64,000 nucleotides of DNA from DAOTWY01 sp003696565 (lineage in GTDB: Bacteria; Chloroflexota; Anaerolineae; Aggregatilineales; Phototrophicaceae). Shown here in pieces: positions 16,408 to 25,257 of the stretch. Position numbers and translations under genes: made by a program. Position 1 is the stretch's first letter, and each line of letters begins with the position of its first letter. A model generated the notes under the pieces. It made no database searches and had not been told where the DNA came from. It worked only from the letters and a program-made list of their open reading frames with translations. The DNA is taken from contig DAOTWY010000042.1 of the NCBI GenBank assembly GCA_034435635.1, positions 3,009-67,008 of the forward strand. Reading direction: 5' to 3'.

Positions 16408-16910
16408 CTCGTGAATCAGTGCTTGCGCTACGCCGCCAAAAAGATGACTTTTTCCGGAATAGCCCACATTCTCCGCTTACTGATGAACAAAAAGCCGTAT
16501 TCCAAGGGCTATCATACTATGATTACAACCCCGATTTAGACCTAATCGTTGATGTCATACCTTTTGATGAAGATGATTATGCCCAGGTTTTTACAACCAA
16601 AGATACAATCCGCAATTATCGCCGTTATGGGGAATTTACATTTACCATTGAAGGGCAAAAAGCTCGCCTAACAATTTACGCAGCACCTCACGGTTTCTTT
16701 CTCCCATTTGTGGATGCCAATGCCGGATCAGAAACATACCCCGCCGGGCGTTACCTTGAACCTGAACAATTGCCAGATGGGCGGTTTCACGTGGATTTTA
16801 ACCAGGCGTATAATCCTTATTGTGCTTATAACGATCGTTGGGAATGCCCTATAACACCAGCAGAAAACCGATTGACGGTTGCTATACGCGCTGGCGAAAA
16901 GATCAAATAA
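16404..16910 (+). CDS. DUF1684-family protein
   Basis: 168 residues, no signal peptide. The second half contains the family pattern: TFTIEGQ..RLTIYA, an FLPFVDANAGSETYPAGRYLE-like segment and FNQAYNPYCAYNDRWECP with conserved Asn, Tyr and Cys. DUF1684 is a single beta-rich domain of unknown biochemical role. Coupling to the LOG gene by a 4-base overlap suggests they act together (inference). Confidence 0.85.
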   Translation: MTRESVLALRRQKDDFFRNSPHSPLTDEQKAVFQGLSYYDYNPDLDLIVDVIPFDEDDYAQVFTTKDTIRNYRRYGEFTFTIEGQKARLTIYAAPHGFFLPFVDANAGSETYPAGRYLEPEQLPDGRFHVDFNQAYNPYCAYNDRWECPITPAENRLTVAIRAGEKIK

Positions 16911-17002
16911 CACATCAATCCTCTTAAAAAATATATATCAGGGCGATTTTTATTTGGCAATAATTTAAGAATCGATTAAACTCATATAAAAAGGAGGCTT
17001 AA

Positions 17003-17437
17003 TTGATGAACGAAATTGCCCCAGGTATCTTAACTGAAACAATCGAAGACGGTAAAATCCACATCATTACTATCAAAAGTATCACACGTCCATCTGTTAA
17101 TGCATGGGCACAACATATTAAAGATTTAATTACAGGGTGGGAGGATACCAATAAACCTTATTTAGTGCTTTATGATTTTACAGACCCCAAAGTTAGTTTT
17201 ACGCCATATGTTCGTGAAAAGTCGGCTGAATTAACAACATTACGCCCAGAAGTAACCGGACGCATTGCGGTTGTTCTTTCACGCGGGGCAATTAATTTTT
17301 TAGTGATGCTTTTTGCACAACTACGCCCTCGTGCTGCTCGTCAAATTAAAATTTTCTTTGATAAAGAAAGTGCCCTTGCTTGGCTAAACGACGGGACGAC
17401 GACGCAAAAACAACAAACGCGGCAGACTGATGCCTAA
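17003..17437 (+). CDS. Possible STAS/SpoIIAA-like small protein
   Basis: About 144 residues (second ATG at 17006 fits the GGAGG at 16992 equally well). Alternating strands and helices (KIHIITIKSI, PYLVLYDF, GRIAVVLSRG, QIKIFFDKESALAWL) resemble STAS-like/SpoIIAA-like domains that end in an FD..ALAWL helix. No catalytic residues are recognised. Its last 54 bases overlap the convergent yjjB-like gene. Confidence 0.55.
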   Translation: MMNEIAPGILTETIEDGKIHIITIKSITRPSVNAWAQHIKDLITGWEDTNKPYLVLYDFTDPKVSFTPYVREKSAELTTLRPEVTGRIAVVLSRGAINFLVMLFAQLRPRAARQIKIFFDKESALAWLNDGTTTQKQQTRQTDA

Positions 17438-17839
17438 CGCAAGCGCACCTAAAATCAACATCGTACGGATAAAATAAACCATTGCCTCTTGCAAAATGGT
17501 TTCATCTCCGGTGCCCAAGCTCAACTCAAGAAAACGCAGCATAGCGGTATAAGCAAATAAGCCTGGTACCATCGGAATCACGCCAGTTACGGTGAAAATA
17601 AGTGACGGTGCGCGTAAATGTTTGGCTAAATATGTCCCTAAAAAGCCGACTAATGCCGCAGCGACAAATGTAGCTGTTTCGATTGTTAATCCTATGGATT
17701 GAATAAGTAATGTCCGTGAGGCATGCCCAATTGCACCAGCGAATGCACAGGCGATCAATGTTCGACGCGGCACATTAAACAACATCGCAAAACCAAGCGC
17801 AGCGAATGCCGACCAAAAAGCGTCTTCCAAAATAATCAT
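17384..17839 (-). CDS. yjjB: YjjB-like subunit of a split threonine/serine (or succinate) exporter
   Basis: 151 residues, four to five membrane helices with GFLGTYLAKHLRAPSLIFTV and IPMVPG, the conserved ThrE C-terminal-half pattern. In E. coli YjjP and YjjB together export succinate; in Corynebacterium the fused ThrE exports threonine and serine. Substrate here is unknown. The start overlaps the yjjP-like gene by ATGA. The 3' end overlaps the convergent gene by 54 bases. Confidence 0.85.
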   Translation of the reverse strand: MIILEDAFWSAFAALGFAMLFNVPRRTLIACAFAGAIGHASRTLLIQSIGLTIETATFVAAALVGFLGTYLAKHLRAPSLIFTVTGVIPMVPGLFAYTAMLRFLELSLGTGDETILQEAMVYFIRTMLILGALALGISLPRLLFLRRRPVV

Positions 17840-18624
17840 AATCCTACCCCTGTGATCCGAATAGCAATCGACAGTCCCAGTGCGATTCCAAGTGTGACAA
17901 CCGCTCCAAAAACCCCGCGTGCAACACCCGTTCCAATATTACCGTGCAAAATATCCTCTGCGGCATTAATCAACGGTACACCAGGAACCAGCAACAAAAC
18001 GGCTGCCGCCATCGCTATTTGGGGGGTATCGCTCATGTGTAATAATTCCGCTACACTGGCAAAAATACCAGCAACCGCTGCCGTCGTCACAACAATCAAA
18101 AAATTGTTGAAATAACGATTTGTCAATTCCTGACGGACGATCATAGCGACGCTCGATGCGAATAATGTGACAAACATAACTGCCAAATCTCCACCAAACA
18201 GGCGGCTAAAAGCGGCACATGCTACGCCAACCCCTAATGCAATTGCCCAGCGATTATAACAATGCGGCATGGTAGAGATGGCTTCTAATTGTTTACGTAA
18301 CTCAAACCGGTCTACTTTGCCATCATATACCTTACGGCTGATATGATTAACCGCATCAATAATGTCAAAATTTACGCCTAAACGTGCCACACGCCGAACT
18401 TTGGTGCGGAATTCTTCTCCGCTGATTGCAGTAATATATAATCCCTGTGAATGAACAATGACATCCATCCAATCACAACCAAGCCCAGTTCCAATGTGGT
18501 GCACAGTTTCCTCAATTCGTGCCGATTCTGCGCCATGTTGCAATAGAAGTTGCCCTGCCCATAACGCTAAATCAATGACATCTGTTAATTCAGCGTGTTG
18601 TAATGGCGGTTTATAACCGTCCAT
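17836..18624 (-). CDS. yjjP: YjjP-like subunit of a split threonine/serine (or succinate) exporter
   Basis: 262 residues (DUF1212/ThrE N-terminal type). The soluble N-terminal half has ALWAGQLLLQHGAESARIEETV, the family signature with the conserved Gly-Ala-Glu, and is followed by five membrane helices with VPGVPLINAAEDILHGN near the end. It forms a two-gene unit with yjjB, sharing an ATGA overlap. The pair is the split counterpart of a ThrE protein. Confidence 0.88.
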   Translation of the reverse strand: MDGYKPPLQHAELTDVIDLALWAGQLLLQHGAESARIEETVHHIGTGLGCDWMDVIVHSQGLYITAISGEEFRTKVRRVARLGVNFDIIDAVNHISRKVYDGKVDRFELRKQLEAISTMPHCYNRWAIALGVGVACAAFSRLFGGDLAVMFVTLFASSVAMIVRQELTNRYFNNFLIVVTTAAVAGIFASVAELLHMSDTPQIAMAAAVLLLVPGVPLINAAEDILHGNIGTGVARGVFGAVVTLGIALGLSIAIRITGVGL

Positions 18625-18644
18625 AATCCCCCCAAAAAATGCAA

Positions 18645-18673
18645 CAAAAAAACCCCGCAGCTATGCAGGGTTT
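18645..18673 (-). terminator. Rho-independent terminator after tRNA-Asn
   Basis: On the minus strand, AACCCTGCA, TAGC and TGCGGGGTT form a 9-bp stem followed by a run of T, directly after tRNA-Asn and before yjjP. Confidence 0.85.
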
Positions 18674-18676
18674 AAG

Positions 18677-18748
18677 CTCCGCAACCTGGATTCGAACCAG
18701 GAACCCATCGGTTAACAGCCGATTGCTCTGCCGTTGAGCTATTGCGGA
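18677..18748 (-). tRNA. tRNA-Asn (anticodon GTT)
   Basis: The acceptor stem TCCGCAA/TTGCGGA, D arm with AGCTCAACGGCAGAGC, anticodon loop CTGTTAA (GTT) on stem ATCGG/CCGAT and T arm CCTGG-TTCGAAT-CCAGG give a regular class I cloverleaf of 72 bases with discriminator G. CCA is not encoded. Confidence 0.97.
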
Positions 18749-18956
18749 AAGAAGTGTGAATATGGTAACAAAGGCATATAAATCTGTCAAGGTTTTTTTT
18801 GTAATGGGAGTGGTGGATTTTATGGATATAAAAATTGACATGGTTTAAAAAACGATTGAATTAGCTCGTTATTGCCCAGTGATGACCACCAAAATCCAGC
18901 CTTTTTGATTAATTAACTTTGTGGCTACAATCATTTGCAAACAGAAAGGGTATTCC

Positions 18957-20120
18957 ATGACAGTTGAAGTTAAAAAAGTTCAAACAAAGGCAGATTACCG
19001 TGTGTTTTTTGAGTTCCCCTGGCGGCATTATGCCAATGATCCTTATTGGACTCCTGTGCTGCTTTCGATGCGACACGATATTTTAGATAAAACAAAAAAT
19101 CCATCCTGGGAATACATGGAAGGGGATTATTATGTCGCCTGGCGAGGGGACACCCCTGTAGGTACAATCGCGGCGTTTGTTAATCATCGTCATAATGAAT
19201 ATCATAATGAGCATATTGCTTGGTTTGGATTTTTTGAAACGATTAATGATTCAGCAGTTGCCTCTGCCTTATTACAAACAGCACTGAATTGGGCAAAGGA
19301 ACGCGGCTATCATGCCTTACGTGGTCCACAAAGTTTTACCACCCATGAAGAATGTGGCTTGCTTATTTCTGGCTTTGAACGCCCAGTTATGCTCATGCCA
19401 TATAATTACCCATATTATCAGCAGCTTGTCGAAGGCGCGGGCTTTCATAAAGTCATGGATGTACACAGTTTTCATCGTGTCTTTGATCCTGTCATGCTAG
19501 AAGAGGGGGGGCAATTTGCCCGCTTGAACCGTGTAGTGGAACGCATGAAAACACGCCATAATATTAAACTCCGCCCGATCAACCGTAAGAATCTCAAAGC
19601 GGATTTTAAGCTTTTTAAGGATATCTACAATGAAGCTTGGAAGGATAACTGGGGCTTTGTTCCATTCACAGACCGTGAACTTGATGCGTTAGTCAAAAAT
19701 CTATCACAATTTTTTGACCCAGATTTAGCTATTTTTGCGGAAGTGGATGGGGAAACCGTTGGTTTTGTCATGGGCGTACCAGATTTCAATCAGGTGTTAA
19801 AAGCGGCATATCCGCGCCCGGGCACACCGGAAATTTTTACCTTGTTAAAAGCCCTTTGGCATTGGAAAATCCGACCTAAAATTACTTGGATGCGCATCCC
19901 GCTTATGGGGATCAAAGCTGAATATCGTAAGTATGGCATTGTCATGATGCTCGTCGCTTATTTAGTGGAGCAAAACCTCAAGCATGGTGTGCGCTATCAA
20001 CATTTAGATGCCGGCTGGGTCTTGGAAACCAACCATGATTTAATTGGTATTTTAGAAAAAGCCGGTATGGAAATTCATCGGACACATCGCTTCTATGAAA
20101 AATCAACTACCGCGATTTAA
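18957..20120 (+). CDS. GNAT-like acyltransferase family protein
   Basis: 387 residues from the ATG at 18957 (AAAGGG seven bases upstream); an ATG 36 bases earlier lacks a clear site. The family with the N-terminal pattern PWRHYANDPYWTPVL and a central GPQSFTTHEECGLL is usually described as GNAT-fold. A conserved NEAWKDNWGFVPFT stretch and the C-terminal GIKAEYRKYGIVMMLV fit the acetyl-CoA-binding region of GNATs. No substrate can be named. It stands alone between tRNA-Asn and a convergent lipoprotein gene. Confidence 0.7.
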   Translation: MTVEVKKVQTKADYRVFFEFPWRHYANDPYWTPVLLSMRHDILDKTKNPSWEYMEGDYYVAWRGDTPVGTIAAFVNHRHNEYHNEHIAWFGFFETINDSAVASALLQTALNWAKERGYHALRGPQSFTTHEECGLLISGFERPVMLMPYNYPYYQQLVEGAGFHKVMDVHSFHRVFDPVMLEEGGQFARLNRVVERMKTRHNIKLRPINRKNLKADFKLFKDIYNEAWKDNWGFVPFTDRELDALVKNLSQFFDPDLAIFAEVDGETVGFVMGVPDFNQVLKAAYPRPGTPEIFTLLKALWHWKIRPKITWMRIPLMGIKAEYRKYGIVMMLVAYLVEQNLKHGVRYQHLDAGWVLETNHDLIGILEKAGMEIHRTHRFYEKSTTAI

Positions 20121-20135
20121 TTATTCTGGCAATAC

Positions 20136-20162
20136 AGGCTCCCTACCATCCTAGGGGAGCCT
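20136..20162. terminator. Bidirectional hairpin between convergent genes
   Basis: AGGCTCCCT and AGGGGAGCCT form a stem of about 9 bp with one bulged G; the right arm covers the stop codon of the solute-binding protein gene. U-tracts are weak on both strands. Confidence 0.5.
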
Positions 20163-21465
20163 ATTCTGTGTTGAGCTGGTCAATAATATCTTGTACCGCA
20201 TCTTCAGCACTGCTTTCCCCATTAATAACACTGATAAAACCATTTTGTAGAACCCGCGCGACGGATCCATTTAACAAATCTCCATAGGGAGGGAACGCTC
20301 CTTCTGAAATTGAATCCAGTCGTGATACATCGACTACAGAGCGATCAAGGCGTTGTAATGCGCTGCGTTGTGATGGCAGCATATGCACGGCACTAGCAAA
20401 ATCTGTCTGACGTTGAATATCCATCATCCAGTTGATAAAACTGGCAGCTAATTCTTGTTGCTCTGTGTTACTGGTTGTAATAACCCACAACCAGCCATTC
20501 AGTAAGCCAATTGGATCACCGTCTCGGGTGGGTAATGGCGCGACCATAACCGATTCACCAGATGAACGTAGATCGAAATAAGTAGTTGTAGAAATCACAG
20601 CTGTGTCCAGCTCTTCCAGGATAAAAGCCGGTAAATAGTCACTGACAGTTGTATAATTTGGCATATCATCTGGGATAAGTCCTTGTTGATAAGCGGCTTC
20701 ATAGTAGCTTAAAACATCCAACAATGCCTGACGGTTAATTTCTATCGACCCATCTGATAATGGTAATGTGCCCCCCGCCGCTAAATATTGTGCAAAAAAC
20801 AGACGATTCACACCATTCACCCGTCTTGCAGGGAAAACAATAACCTGCTCTCGCGTCAATACATCATCAAATGTCCACCCTGCAATTGTTTCCGTATCAT
20901 GATATGCCACAATCTGTATTTCCTGCATGTATGGCAGGGCATATAGTTGATCTTGATATTGCCCTAACTCCAATGCCGAATCATATATGCCATTAATAAC
21001 ACCAAAAGATACGAGACCCTCTAGTGGGTAAACTAAGCCACTTTGTATTGCAGATAACAAATCCTCCCGGCGTATCAATGTCAAATCAGGTAATGCGCCT
21101 GGTGCAACACCGTTTGCTGCTCGTAGTGTAGAAATAATTCCCCCAACATCTGAATAGCGTTTGAGCCGAAAGGTGAGATTCACCTGGTCATTTTCTGATA
21201 CACTGAAGTCTCGTATCTGCTGATTAAGCAACTCCGTTACTTCTGCACGATCATTTGGAGAAAGCGCATCGGGCCACCAAATCACTAAATTACGCTCATT
21301 TGCAGGCGTTGCCTCTGTTGTGGGGATGGCGGAAGGTTGTGCTATTGGGGTCGGTGTCAACGTTGGTGTGGTGGGTATCGTCGTTCTGGTTTGTGGCGTG
21401 TTTTGTCCGCTACACGCCGCTAATATAAGTATCCATACAACAATTTTTACGGTCTTCAAAAACAT
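20161..21465 (-). CDS. Extracellular solute-binding lipoprotein (ABC type 1)
   Basis: 434 residues from the ATG at 21465, which gives a standard lipoprotein signal (FLKTVKIVVWILILAAC). Longer upstream starts would overlap a TATAAT element. After the lipobox comes a Thr/Pro linker, then a sugar-type periplasmic-binding fold with NLVIWWP at the start of the domain, YALPYMQEIQIVAYH near the hinge, and GLLNGWLWVITTSN plus ASFINWMMD near the end. It probably captures an oligosaccharide or similar solute. No permease or ATPase genes are adjacent, so its partner lies elsewhere. Confidence 0.8.
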   Translation of the reverse strand: MFLKTVKIVVWILILAACSGQNTPQTRTTIPTTPTLTPTPIAQPSAIPTTEATPANERNLVIWWPDALSPNDRAEVTELLNQQIRDFSVSENDQVNLTFRLKRYSDVGGIISTLRAANGVAPGALPDLTLIRREDLLSAIQSGLVYPLEGLVSFGVINGIYDSALELGQYQDQLYALPYMQEIQIVAYHDTETIAGWTFDDVLTREQVIVFPARRVNGVNRLFFAQYLAAGGTLPLSDGSIEINRQALLDVLSYYEAAYQQGLIPDDMPNYTTVSDYLPAFILEELDTAVISTTTYFDLRSSGESVMVAPLPTRDGDPIGLLNGWLWVITTSNTEQQELAASFINWMMDIQRQTDFASAVHMLPSQRSALQRLDRSVVDVSRLDSISEGAFPPYGDLLNGSVARVLQNGFISVINGESSAEDAVQDIIDQLNTE

Positions 21466-21499
21466 ATTGATTTTCCAGCTTATCATGATAAATCGTCGC

Positions 21500-21505
21500 A
21501 TTATA
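21500..21505 (-). promoter_or_regulatory. -10 element for the solute-binding protein gene
   Basis: TATAAT on the minus strand, 34 bases upstream of the chosen ATG (21465), which supports that start over the ATG at 21501. Confidence 0.4.
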
Positions 21506-21642
21506 GCCTAATACTAGAGTGAACTAAAACCGTGGAGTATACCTCAATAATAAACTTCCCGCGTGCAGATACAATCCTGTACCCATGTTTGGGCACCTGC
21601 CGAAGATTTATCTCTTACCCGTTTTAAGTTTTGAATTGCATA

Positions 21643-22392
21643 CTATATTGAGCTAGGATTGCGTTTTTTGGGCGGTTCTAAATGTTGATTTAAAAAACGT
21701 AGTGTCTCTTTTAACACCTGTCGGCTGTGTTCCCGCTGTTTTTCCGTTAGCTTATCTGTAAAAAACTCATGCCCCATCTCTGGAATGATATGAATTTCAT
21801 GCGGTAAGTTAAATGTTGATTGTGTCATTTCCGCTTTGAGTTTCTTGATGATCTCCGCTTTGATATACGGCTCATTTTCTCCAAAAAACGCGCAAATTGG
21901 TGTATTAGCGTCTTTAATTTTTCCTAAGTAATTATGAGGAAAACCACCATACGCAACCGCTGCTTCTAAATCATCCCGTTTAATGGCTGCCTCAAATGCT
22001 AAACTGCCGCCCATTCCAATCCCAACTGCTGCAACACTTTCATTACAATGATGATGATCCTCTAGCACAGTCAACGCATCATCAACCAATTGATACCCAC
22101 GGTCTGATAGTGACTCAACCAAACGCATCGCTTCTTGGGCTGTTTGCGCTGTTTGTCCATTGAATAAATCTGGCGCAATAACATAGTGTCCCATCTGCGC
22201 AAACAAGTTTGCCATACGGCGGATAATCGGTGTAATACCCCACCAATCGTGGATCACTGCAATCCCCGGAAATCGATTTCCTAATGTTGGGTGTGCCCAA
22301 TAAGCGGGCAACTGTCTACCATCATCCATTGCGATTTGAATATTACCGCTGGTGATGCTGTATTCAACATGGTCTGGCTCATAAATGGGCAT
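21643..22392 (-). CDS. Dienelactone-hydrolase-like protein lacking the nucleophile
   Basis: 249 residues with an alpha/beta-hydrolase fold of the dienelactone hydrolase (DLH) family: PGIAVIHDWWGITPII near 42, APDLFNG near 73 and the C-terminal PEMGHEFF with the catalytic His208. At the nucleophile elbow, where the family has G-[FY]-C-x-G-G, the sequence reads GIGMGG, so Gly126 replaces Cys/Ser. The Asp position reads GENEPY (Glu). It is therefore probably not an ordinary hydrolase. It lies 4 bases after the GNAT gene in the same direction. Confidence 0.82.
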   Translation of the reverse strand: MPIYEPDHVEYSITSGNIQIAMDDGRQLPAYWAHPTLGNRFPGIAVIHDWWGITPIIRRMANLFAQMGHYVIAPDLFNGQTAQTAQEAMRLVESLSDRGYQLVDDALTVLEDHHHCNESVAAVGIGMGGSLAFEAAIKRDDLEAAVAYGGFPHNYLGKIKDANTPICAFFGENEPYIKAEIIKKLKAEMTQSTFNLPHEIHIIPEMGHEFFTDKLTEKQREHSRQVLKETLRFLNQHLEPPKKRNPSSI

Positions 22393-22396
22393 ATTG

Positions 22397-23308
22397 CTAT
22401 GTCCTTATATAAATAGTGTTTTGATACGGGGTTGCTTCGGCATCGGCTCCCAATAATTTTACGACTTCAGCCGCTACTGGCAAAATCAACGTGCGATAAT
22501 TTTGTCGATATGCCCAGTCTTTGATGGCGACCAATAACTGTGTGGTCAATGGCTTTGGTGACCAACAATATACGTTAGCAGTCCGTGGGCTATAAAGCTG
22601 TTGCTGATAACACACCAATGCTTCTTGTCCTGCGGCGGAAATCTTTAGACGATCTGTCCGTTGAGCAGTAATCTCTGAAATCGCGTCCCAAAGTCGATAC
22701 CACAACATCTCCCAATGTTGCCGTCCGCTTTGTTCCCGCCCTATACTCATATACCAGCCTTTAGGGTAGGTTGTATCCTTATACTCTATTGCTTGATAAA
22801 AACTTTGCCCACTCTGGGCAGGTAACGCATATTGCCTAATCTGCTTAAGCTCACGAAATCCATATTGACTATAAAATGCGGCACTGTCTTGATCATAGCT
22901 GGAAAAAGCAACTGTAATGCGCTTTGCTTGTTGTGTGATATAACTCAATAACGCTTCTTGTACGCCTTTCTGATTGGCAATAAATTGCCCGATATGTAAA
23001 TAGTCGCCATATGGTTCTGGTTCTATACCAATATACCCCTCAAGATAGCCCACAATTTGCCTGTTCTGCACAGCGACAATAGGTATACCCCCACCACGGA
23101 GCAAATGACTTAAGAAGATTGCGCTGGTTTCTAGGCTCATCCACGCACCACCATGTAACCAACGTTCATAAATCGTCAATTCTTCATATGGTGGGCTTTC
23201 AACTTGTCCTTCTGCATTAAACCGTTGCCATATCTCAACTCGATCTCGAAAGAGCTGACTGATGTATTTTGCATCGTCTAGCTTGGCTTGCCGTACCTCA
23301 ATCATCAA
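22397..23308 (-). CDS. GNAT N-acetyltransferase-like protein
   Basis: 303 residues. The N-terminal domain starts VRQAKLDDAKYISQLFRDRVE, with GYLEGYIGIEP as the central strands and an acetyl-CoA loop candidate near FIANQKGVQEALLSYI. The second half (about 170-300) looks like a degenerate second GNAT-type domain. Substrate unknown. It forms a two-gene unit with the dienelactone-hydrolase-like protein, so a linked role is possible. Confidence 0.65.
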   Translation of the reverse strand: MMIEVRQAKLDDAKYISQLFRDRVEIWQRFNAEGQVESPPYEELTIYERWLHGGAWMSLETSAIFLSHLLRGGGIPIVAVQNRQIVGYLEGYIGIEPEPYGDYLHIGQFIANQKGVQEALLSYITQQAKRITVAFSSYDQDSAAFYSQYGFRELKQIRQYALPAQSGQSFYQAIEYKDTTYPKGWYMSIGREQSGRQHWEMLWYRLWDAISEITAQRTDRLKISAAGQEALVCYQQQLYSPRTANVYCWSPKPLTTQLLVAIKDWAYRQNYRTLILPVAAEVVKLLGADAEATPYQNTIYIRT

Positions 23309-23398
23309 GTTCCGCCTTTCTTTTCGTCGGCTATTGTAACATTTTTTGTTGTGAGATAGAGTCTCTGCTTATGTATATCGGCTTTAGGTATAACAAAC

Positions 23399-24451
23399 AT
23401 GGATTTTAAAATAGATATTGATTCTGAAATTAAATTCCTGGTTGATCTGCTCAATACACCTAGCCCAACCGGCTACCATGTTGAAGCCATTGAAATGGTT
23501 TATCAGGCATTTAACGCGCTCAACATCCCTAATTTAACCCTAAATATCACCCCTAAAGGGGCGTTGCTGATGAAATGGGCAGGCAAATCTAGCCAAAACC
23601 CTATCGGACTGACCGCTCATATTGATACGCTTGGCTTGATGGTCAAGGAAATCAAACGCAATGGGCGATTAAAATGTACCACACTGGGCGGCTTGCTGTG
23701 GGGCGGGGTGGAATCCGAAGGGGTAACAGTTCGCACATTTGATGGAAAACGCATTCGCGGTAGCATTGTGCCGGAAAATACCAGCGTGCATGTTAATCGC
23801 AATATCAAATCAGCCGAACGCAACGAGGACTTGATGGAAATACGCCTAGATGAACGGACCAACAATGATAAAGAAACCCGTGCTTTAGGTATTGAAGTTG
23901 GTGATTTTGTGTTTATTGATCCTCGGGTGGAAGTGACTCCAAGCGGATTTATCCGGTCACGTTTTTTGGATGATAAGGCAGGCGTTGCAAATATTTATGG
24001 TGCGGTGCAAGCAATTCATCAATCTGGCATGATACCTTCACATGATACATATATTCTTATTGCTAATTATGAAGAAGTTGGGCATGGTGGGGCGGCTGGC
24101 TTTCCGCCGGATTTAGCTGAACTGTTGGCAGTGGATATGGGAGCAATTGGCAAAGGGCAAGCTGGTGATGAGTTTTCTGTCAGTATTTGTGTCAAAGATG
24201 GCGGTGGACCATATCACTTTGATATGAACAACAAACTGCGCCACTTAGCTCAAACACATAACATCCCACACCATGTTGATATTTATACTTATTACAGTTC
24301 AGACGGTACCGCTTATTGGCGTGCAGGTGGCGCGGCAAAAGTTGGGTTGGTTGGTCCAGGTGTAGATGGCTCTCATGCCTACGAGCGGACTCATCAAGAT
24401 AGTCTTTATCATACTACCCATCTGTTAGCCCGTTATATTTTAGCAGGGTAA
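23399..24451 (+). CDS. M42-family zinc aminopeptidase
   Basis: 350 residues, the usual length of M42 (PepA/FrvX-like) cytosolic aminopeptidases, which form dodecamers. The metal ligands are visible: His in GLTAHIDTLGLMV, Asp in RFLDDKAGVANI, Glu pair in YEEVGHGG, Asp in AVDMGAIGKG, and His in GSHAYERTH. An N-terminal TPSPTGYH motif is conserved. It lies 4 bases before coaX; the two share a short transcription unit. Confidence 0.92.
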   Translation: MDFKIDIDSEIKFLVDLLNTPSPTGYHVEAIEMVYQAFNALNIPNLTLNITPKGALLMKWAGKSSQNPIGLTAHIDTLGLMVKEIKRNGRLKCTTLGGLLWGGVESEGVTVRTFDGKRIRGSIVPENTSVHVNRNIKSAERNEDLMEIRLDERTNNDKETRALGIEVGDFVFIDPRVEVTPSGFIRSRFLDDKAGVANIYGAVQAIHQSGMIPSHDTYILIANYEEVGHGGAAGFPPDLAELLAVDMGAIGKGQAGDEFSVSICVKDGGGPYHFDMNNKLRHLAQTHNIPHHVDIYTYYSSDGTAYWRAGGAAKVGLVGPGVDGSHAYERTHQDSLYHTTHLLARYILAG

Positions 24452-24455
24452 TCTC

Positions 24456-25226
24456 ATGCTTCTTGCAATTGATATTGGCAATACCAACGTTCATCTTGGG
24501 TTATGGCAGGCGGATTCTTGGGCATTAAGTTGGCGCGCACGGACTGTTATGGATAAAATGCCGGATGAATATGCTGTTTTAGTGCGTAATTTTTTGAACA
24601 GCGCAGAGATCGGTTGGCGTGCCATTACTGCTGTTGTTATTAGTAGCGTTGTCCCACCACTTACCCGTGCTTTTGTAGAACTCACGGAACGCTATACTCA
24701 TCTCACACCATTAGTTGTTACACACCAAGTTAAGACGGGTATCAAAATCGCGATTGACCAACCAGAACAGGCAGGTGCGGATCGCATCGTCAACTCCGCT
24801 GCGGTCGCAGCACTTTATGGTGGTCCTGCTATTGTGATTGATTTTGGTACTGCCACAACATTTGATGTGATTTCTAAGGATAACGAGTATATTGGTGGCG
24901 CAATTGCACCAGGCATTAACCTAGCCCATGATGCTTTGGTTAGCCGTGCTGCCCGCTTACATAAAATTGACCTAGTGCCACCGCCCAATCCCATCGGTAA
25001 AAATACCATCCATGCCATGCAAAGCGGTATCTTTTGGGGTTATGTCGCGCTGATAGAAGGGCTAGTAAAGCGCATTAAAGAATCTCTCGCTGATGAAACC
25101 ATTCAAGTGATCGCTACTGGTGGCTTAGCCGTCTTGTTTAATCAACACACTCAAGTGATCGACCGCATCGCTCCAGAATTGACTTTAGACGGCTTACGGA
25201 TTATCTATGAACTTAATCAATCATGA
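24456..25226 (+). CDS. coaX: Type III pantothenate kinase CoaX
   Basis: Phosphorylates pantothenate in the first step of coenzyme A synthesis. 256 residues. ASKHA-fold motifs are intact: AIDIGNTNVHLGLW at the N-terminus (phosphate 1), DQPEQAGADRIVNS (PAGADR-type), IDFGTATTFDVIS (phosphate 2) and GGAIAPGI. The ATG follows the peptidase stop by 4 bases. Confidence 0.95.
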   Translation: MLLAIDIGNTNVHLGLWQADSWALSWRARTVMDKMPDEYAVLVRNFLNSAEIGWRAITAVVISSVVPPLTRAFVELTERYTHLTPLVVTHQVKTGIKIAIDQPEQAGADRIVNSAAVAALYGGPAIVIDFGTATTFDVISKDNEYIGGAIAPGINLAHDALVSRAARLHKIDLVPPPNPIGKNTIHAMQSGIFWGYVALIEGLVKRIKESLADETIQVIATGGLAVLFNQHTQVIDRIAPELTLDGLRIIYELNQS

Positions 25227-25250
25227 CGGGGCAAATCTGAGTTGCCCCGT
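25226..25250. terminator. Bidirectional terminator between coaX and the amylase gene
   Basis: ACGGGGCAA, a seven-base loop and TTGCCCCGT form a perfect 9-bp stem between convergent genes. A short TTT follows on the plus strand. Confidence 0.7.
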
Positions 25251-25257
25251 TTGTCCC

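Noticed and set aside
21643..22392. Dienelactone hydrolase pseudogene
   Set aside because: The frame is intact and other family motifs are conserved, so loss of the nucleophile looks like divergence rather than decay.
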